A stretch of 64,000 nt of DNA from assembly GCF_000016165.1 (NCBI RefSeq), contig NC_009253.1, positions 1,956,332 to 2,020,331 on the forward strand. The letters are read 5' to 3'. The position numbers and the translations under genes were made by a program. This DNA comes from Desulforamulus reducens MI-1 (GTDB lineage: Bacteria > Bacillota > Desulfotomaculia > Desulfotomaculales > Desulfotomaculaceae). Under the pieces are notes generated by a model. The model ran no database searches. It saw only the letters and a program-made list of their open reading frames with translations, and was not told the DNA's origin. Positions 61,176 to 64,000 of this stretch are shown piece after piece; within the stretch, counting starts at the first letter, position 1; every line of letters starts with the position of its first letter.

Positions 61176-62618
61176 ATGGATGAAATTGTCACAAAATCTT
61201 CTTCAACAGTTAAATCGCCATCAGAAACAAGCATAGAAGAGGGTAATTCTCAAGGGCAACATTTAGATAGCCAACCTGTATGGCGCTCAATGCTTGTTTT
61301 TCTCGTGCCGCTGATTCTTAGTAATATACTACAGTCAGTGGGACAACTGGTTGGTACTATTGTTGTAGGCAGATGGCTCGGAGTAAACGCCTTAGCCGCA
61401 ATTTCAGCCTTCTTTCCTCTATTCTTTTTGCTCGTTTCTTTCACCATTGGCATAGGGGCTGGTAGCTCAATCCTGATCGGGCAAGCCTATGGTGCACGTA
61501 ACGAAGAGAGGATGAAGGCCGTCGTCGGGACAACACTCACATTTACCTTCCTACTTGGCCTGACACTGACCTTAATAGGCGGCATCTTTACCCGAGATAT
61601 ACTGAATTTAATGGGAACCCCAGCAAATATCATCGACACCAGCGTCCACTATGCACGAATCTTGTTCTGGTCTATGCCAGTCATGTTTTTATATTTTGCC
61701 TACACAACTTTTATGCGAGGTACAGGTGATTCCAAAACTCCCTTCTACACATTGATCGTCAGCACCATACTGGACCTGGGCCTGTTACCATTTTTGATCT
61801 TTGGGTGGTTGGGAGTGCCAAAGTTTGGCCTATATGGTGCAGCCTACGCATCGGTAGCATCGACGGCGATTACATTTGTTTTAATGCTGATTTATCTTAA
61901 CAAAACCAACCATCCATTACAATTTGATGCTTCCGTAAGGCAGCACCTTAGAATAGATTTTGGTTTATTAAAGTTGCTACTCCGCCTCGGCATTCCATCA
62001 AGTATTAACATGATACTAGTATCGCTTTCAGAAATAGCGGTTATTACATTTGTAAACCGATTTGGTTCCGATGCCACCGCAGCTTATGGCGCTGTAAATC
62101 AGGTCGTAAGTTATGTACAGATGCCAGCGATAAGTCTGGGCATTGCCGTATCCATCTTCGCCTCACAGTCCATCGGGGCAAATCGGCTTGATCGGCTAAA
62201 AGATGTGATTAGAGCCGGGGTTTTACTCAACTACTTTATCGGCGGAATAATCGTTTTATTGGTTTATCTGTTTTCCCAAGATATTTTATCCTGGTTTTTA
62301 ACAAGTAAGAACACTTTGCAGATTGCCCATAGTCTCCTTATTATTACTCTATGGAGCTATTTAGTCTTTGGACACGCTCAGATTATTACTGCTACCATGC
62401 GTGCCAGCGGAACTGTCCTCTGGCCAACAGTGTTCAGCGTGCTTTCTATATGGTGTGTCGAGGTGCCAGTGGCCTACGGCCTGTCCAATTTTACTAGCCT
62501 TGGCATTCAGGGAATATGGATAGGTTATCCTGTGGCATTCCTTGTCAATCTAGTTTTACAATATACGTACTATAGGTGGTCATGGAATAAGAAGCGTATT
62601 ACAAGACTTATCCATTAA
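61176..62618 (+). CDS. MATE family efflux transporter
   Basis: A 480-residue membrane protein with 12 predicted helices in two homologous halves. Typical MATE blocks are PLILSNILQSVGQLVGTIVVG, GAGSSILIGQAYGARNEERM, TFMRGTGDSKTPF, and a second half with GIPSSINMILVSLSEI and ATMRASGTVLWPT. A 35-residue polar N-terminal extension is present. It exports drugs or toxic compounds with Na+ or H+. Weak AGAAAGAG ribosome site precedes the ATG. Confidence 0.93.
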   Translation: MDEIVTKSSSTVKSPSETSIEEGNSQGQHLDSQPVWRSMLVFLVPLILSNILQSVGQLVGTIVVGRWLGVNALAAISAFFPLFFLLVSFTIGIGAGSSILIGQAYGARNEERMKAVVGTTLTFTFLLGLTLTLIGGIFTRDILNLMGTPANIIDTSVHYARILFWSMPVMFLYFAYTTFMRGTGDSKTPFYTLIVSTILDLGLLPFLIFGWLGVPKFGLYGAAYASVASTAITFVLMLIYLNKTNHPLQFDASVRQHLRIDFGLLKLLLRLGIPSSINMILVSLSEIAVITFVNRFGSDATAAYGAVNQVVSYVQMPAISLGIAVSIFASQSIGANRLDRLKDVIRAGVLLNYFIGGIIVLLVYLFSQDILSWFLTSKNTLQIAHSLLIITLWSYLVFGHAQIITATMRASGTVLWPTVFSVLSIWCVEVPVAYGLSNFTSLGIQGIWIGYPVAFLVNLVLQYTYYRWSWNKKRITRLIH

Positions 62619-62625
62619 AACCATG

Positions 62626-62657
62626 GGGCACTTTAGCTATCAATAGCTAAAGTGCCC
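62626..62657. terminator. terminator between convergent genes
   Basis: A 14-bp perfect stem, GGGCACTTTAGCTA (62626-62639) with its complement at 62644-62657, TCAA loop. Confidence 0.8.
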
Positions 62658-62710
62658 GTTGATTAATATACTGATGCATTTTTAACATTAAATCCTACAT
62701 AAGCCAGGCC

Positions 62711-64000
62711 TTATTGTTCATATATATTAATAAATTTTTCTAAGAAGGTTTTTGTCAGAAACGGGTCAAATTGTGTTCCGCTGTTTTGTAAAACCTCTCT
62801 TTTGGCTTCTTCCACACTAATGGAACGCTTATAAATCCTATCGTGTGTCATGACATCAAAGGAATCCACAATTGCCAACAATCTGGCCATATAAGGGATT
62901 TCTTCCCCCTTTAACCCTCTGGGGTAACCATTACCATCCCAGCGTTCTCGCAAGGCCAAAATCGCTTCGGCAGCAACAGCTTCGCCTATGGACTGAGCCA
63001 TTCTATAACCAATTTCACTATGTGACTTTATGATTTCCCACTCTTCGTGTATTAGACTACTGGGCTTTAAAAGTATTTCTTCGGGAATTGCAACCTTACC
63101 AACATCATGGAGGGATACTAATAGCATAAGATGGTTCATTTCCGGCGAGCCTGCCTTAACACCCACTAATTTAGCAAACTTTACGGCCATATCCCTTACT
63201 CTCTCAACATGTCCCTGGGTTTCAAAACCTCGCTCTTGCTGTACTTTTTCAATATTCATGATGATCTTATGGCGAACAGCCTTGCTTTCCAGTAATTTAT
63301 TTTTGTACATTTTATTTTCTGCCTGGCCAAAGATCTTACAGAAATTAGTATCTAAAGAATCTACCGTTGCCGTTCCCATTGCCACACTAATGGCAATAGG
63401 ATTCCTCCCGGAATGCTGGCAAAGATTATTAATCCTAGTGACAACCTCCTGACAAAACTTCTCGTTGGTGTTGGGGAGAATAATGAGAAATTCATCCCCA
63501 CCCCAGCGGGCCACGACGTCTGTTTTGCGACAGCTCTTTTTCAATACATTGGCTGTATCAATAATTAGTTGATCACCTTTTTCATGTCCAAAAACATCAT
63601 TAATTAACTTTAGGCCGTTTATATCTGCCAGAATAATGCTAAAGGGAAGATTCTCGGGATGAAGCATCTCAGGAATCACTCTGTCGATGTAGGCCCGGTT
63701 ATATAAACTTGTAAGACTGTCATAAAAGCTTAAATATTCTATCTGAGCATCTGACTTAATTTTTTCGGTGACGTCCGTAAGAATTAGAAACAGGATCTCC
63801 TCGTGATTATCCTCCTGGCCGATAAGCTTGTATTCAACATTGATATTTTTATCATTGATAAACAGTGTATGGGGAAGTTTGCTTAGAAGAGAATCTTTTT
63901 CTTCAACGTCATTGGAATTAAAGATGGATGATAAAGTTTTCTCAATTTGTATTCTGGTAGGGAAATCACTCCCAGTATCAATTAACAAATCAACTATATT
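62711..64000 (-). CDS. GGDEF plus HD-GYP cyclic di-GMP protein, 5' end outside window
   Basis: At least 429 residues, open to the window edge, so the start lies beyond 64000. The N-terminal part looks like the end of a PAS domain (ILFLILTDVTEKI). GGDEF follows with RWGGDEFLIILPNT and DINGLKLINDVFGHEKGDQ, so cyclase activity is likely. The HD-GYP domain has SLHDVGKVAIPEEIL, HSEIGYRMAQS and RERWDGNGYPRGLKGEEIP; the HHE-type position reads LRERWDG without a His, so phosphodiesterase activity is uncertain. Confidence 0.9.
   Translation of the reverse strand, partial: NIVDLLIDTGSDFPTRIQIEKTLSSIFNSNDVEEKDSLLSKLPHTLFINDKNINVEYKLIGQEDNHEEILFLILTDVTEKIKSDAQIEYLSFYDSLTSLYNRAYIDRVIPEMLHPENLPFSIILADINGLKLINDVFGHEKGDQLIIDTANVLKKSCRKTDVVARWGGDEFLIILPNTNEKFCQEVVTRINNLCQHSGRNPIAISVAMGTATVDSLDTNFCKIFGQAENKMYKNKLLESKAVRHKIIMNIEKVQQERGFETQGHVERVRDMAVKFAKLVGVKAGSPEMNHLMLLVSLHDVGKVAIPEEILLKPSSLIHEEWEIIKSHSEIGYRMAQSIGEAVAAEAILALRERWDGNGYPRGLKGEEIPYMARLLAIVDSFDVMTHDRIYKRSISVEEAKREVLQNSGTQFDPFLTKTFLEKFINIYEQ

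Overview
The window reads as the chromosome of an anaerobic, spore-forming, low-to-mid GC Firmicute. It most resembles the Desulfotomaculum/Desulforamulus group of Peptococcaceae; this is inferred from gene content, not from a marker gene. Supporting signs are a small acid-soluble spore protein (Tlp), RNase J, a mixed-type phosphofructokinase, a group B [FeFe] hydrogenase, a tungsten aldehyde:ferredoxin oxidoreductase with its Fe-S partner, frequent TTG starts behind strong Shine-Dalgarno sites, and both a T-box and a cobalamin riboswitch.

Layout. 0-2.6 kb: carboxylate/acetate module (thiolase end, acyl-CoA:carboxylate CoA-transferase, acetate permease). 2.7-3.3 kb: a sigma-54 promoter with palindromic upstream sites and an unassigned transcript ending in a terminator. 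3.3-7.3 kb: a complete pantothenate-to-phosphopantothenate cluster (DUF2520 candidate ketopantoate reductase, panB, panC, panD, coaX). 7.6-10.7 kb: tlp, tRNA-Trp, a broken MFS gene and the hydrogenase. 10.9-12.5 kb: an intact IS4-family element with 9-bp target duplication. 12.6-34.9 kb: housekeeping genes (ddl, UPF0182 protein, pfkA, ComFB-like protein, a glycosyltransferase, a class A PBP, YqeY, FetAB, a eukaryotic-type hexokinase, two ABC-F proteins, a CBS protein, an Orn/Lys/Arg decarboxylase-family enzyme). 35-40.5 kb: a tRNA-Gly scar, RNase J, a DUF262/DUF1524 candidate defence nuclease, an M50 protease and an HD protein.

40.6-52.4 kb: an 11.8-kb Tn4430-like Tn3-family transposon. It has 39-bp terminal inverted repeats (37/39 identical), a TnpI-type tyrosine recombinase next to a repeat-based resolution site, and a tnpA split by a frameshift. 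Its cargo is a DTGS aspartic protease pair, two exported proteins, a small membrane protein and a convergent ECF sigma/anti-sigma pair. IS256 and IS110 elements have inserted into it.

52.7-64 kb: a region showing repeated deletion. It holds a DUF2157/GDYXXLXY in-frame fusion, the AOR operon, recX with an operator-like palindrome on its promoter, a Leu T-box fused to a shredded leuA, a cobalamin riboswitch feeding a truncated ECF S component, a SsuABC/TauABC-like transporter, a truncated regulator beside a GIY-YIG gene, a MATE pump, and a GGDEF/HD-GYP protein running off the window.

The best candidates for new biology are the sigma-54 transcript at 3.0-3.3 kb, the transposon cargo with its ECF-like promoter and attenuator-like leader at 47.4-47.6 kb, and the DUF2520 gene that completes the pantothenate pathway.
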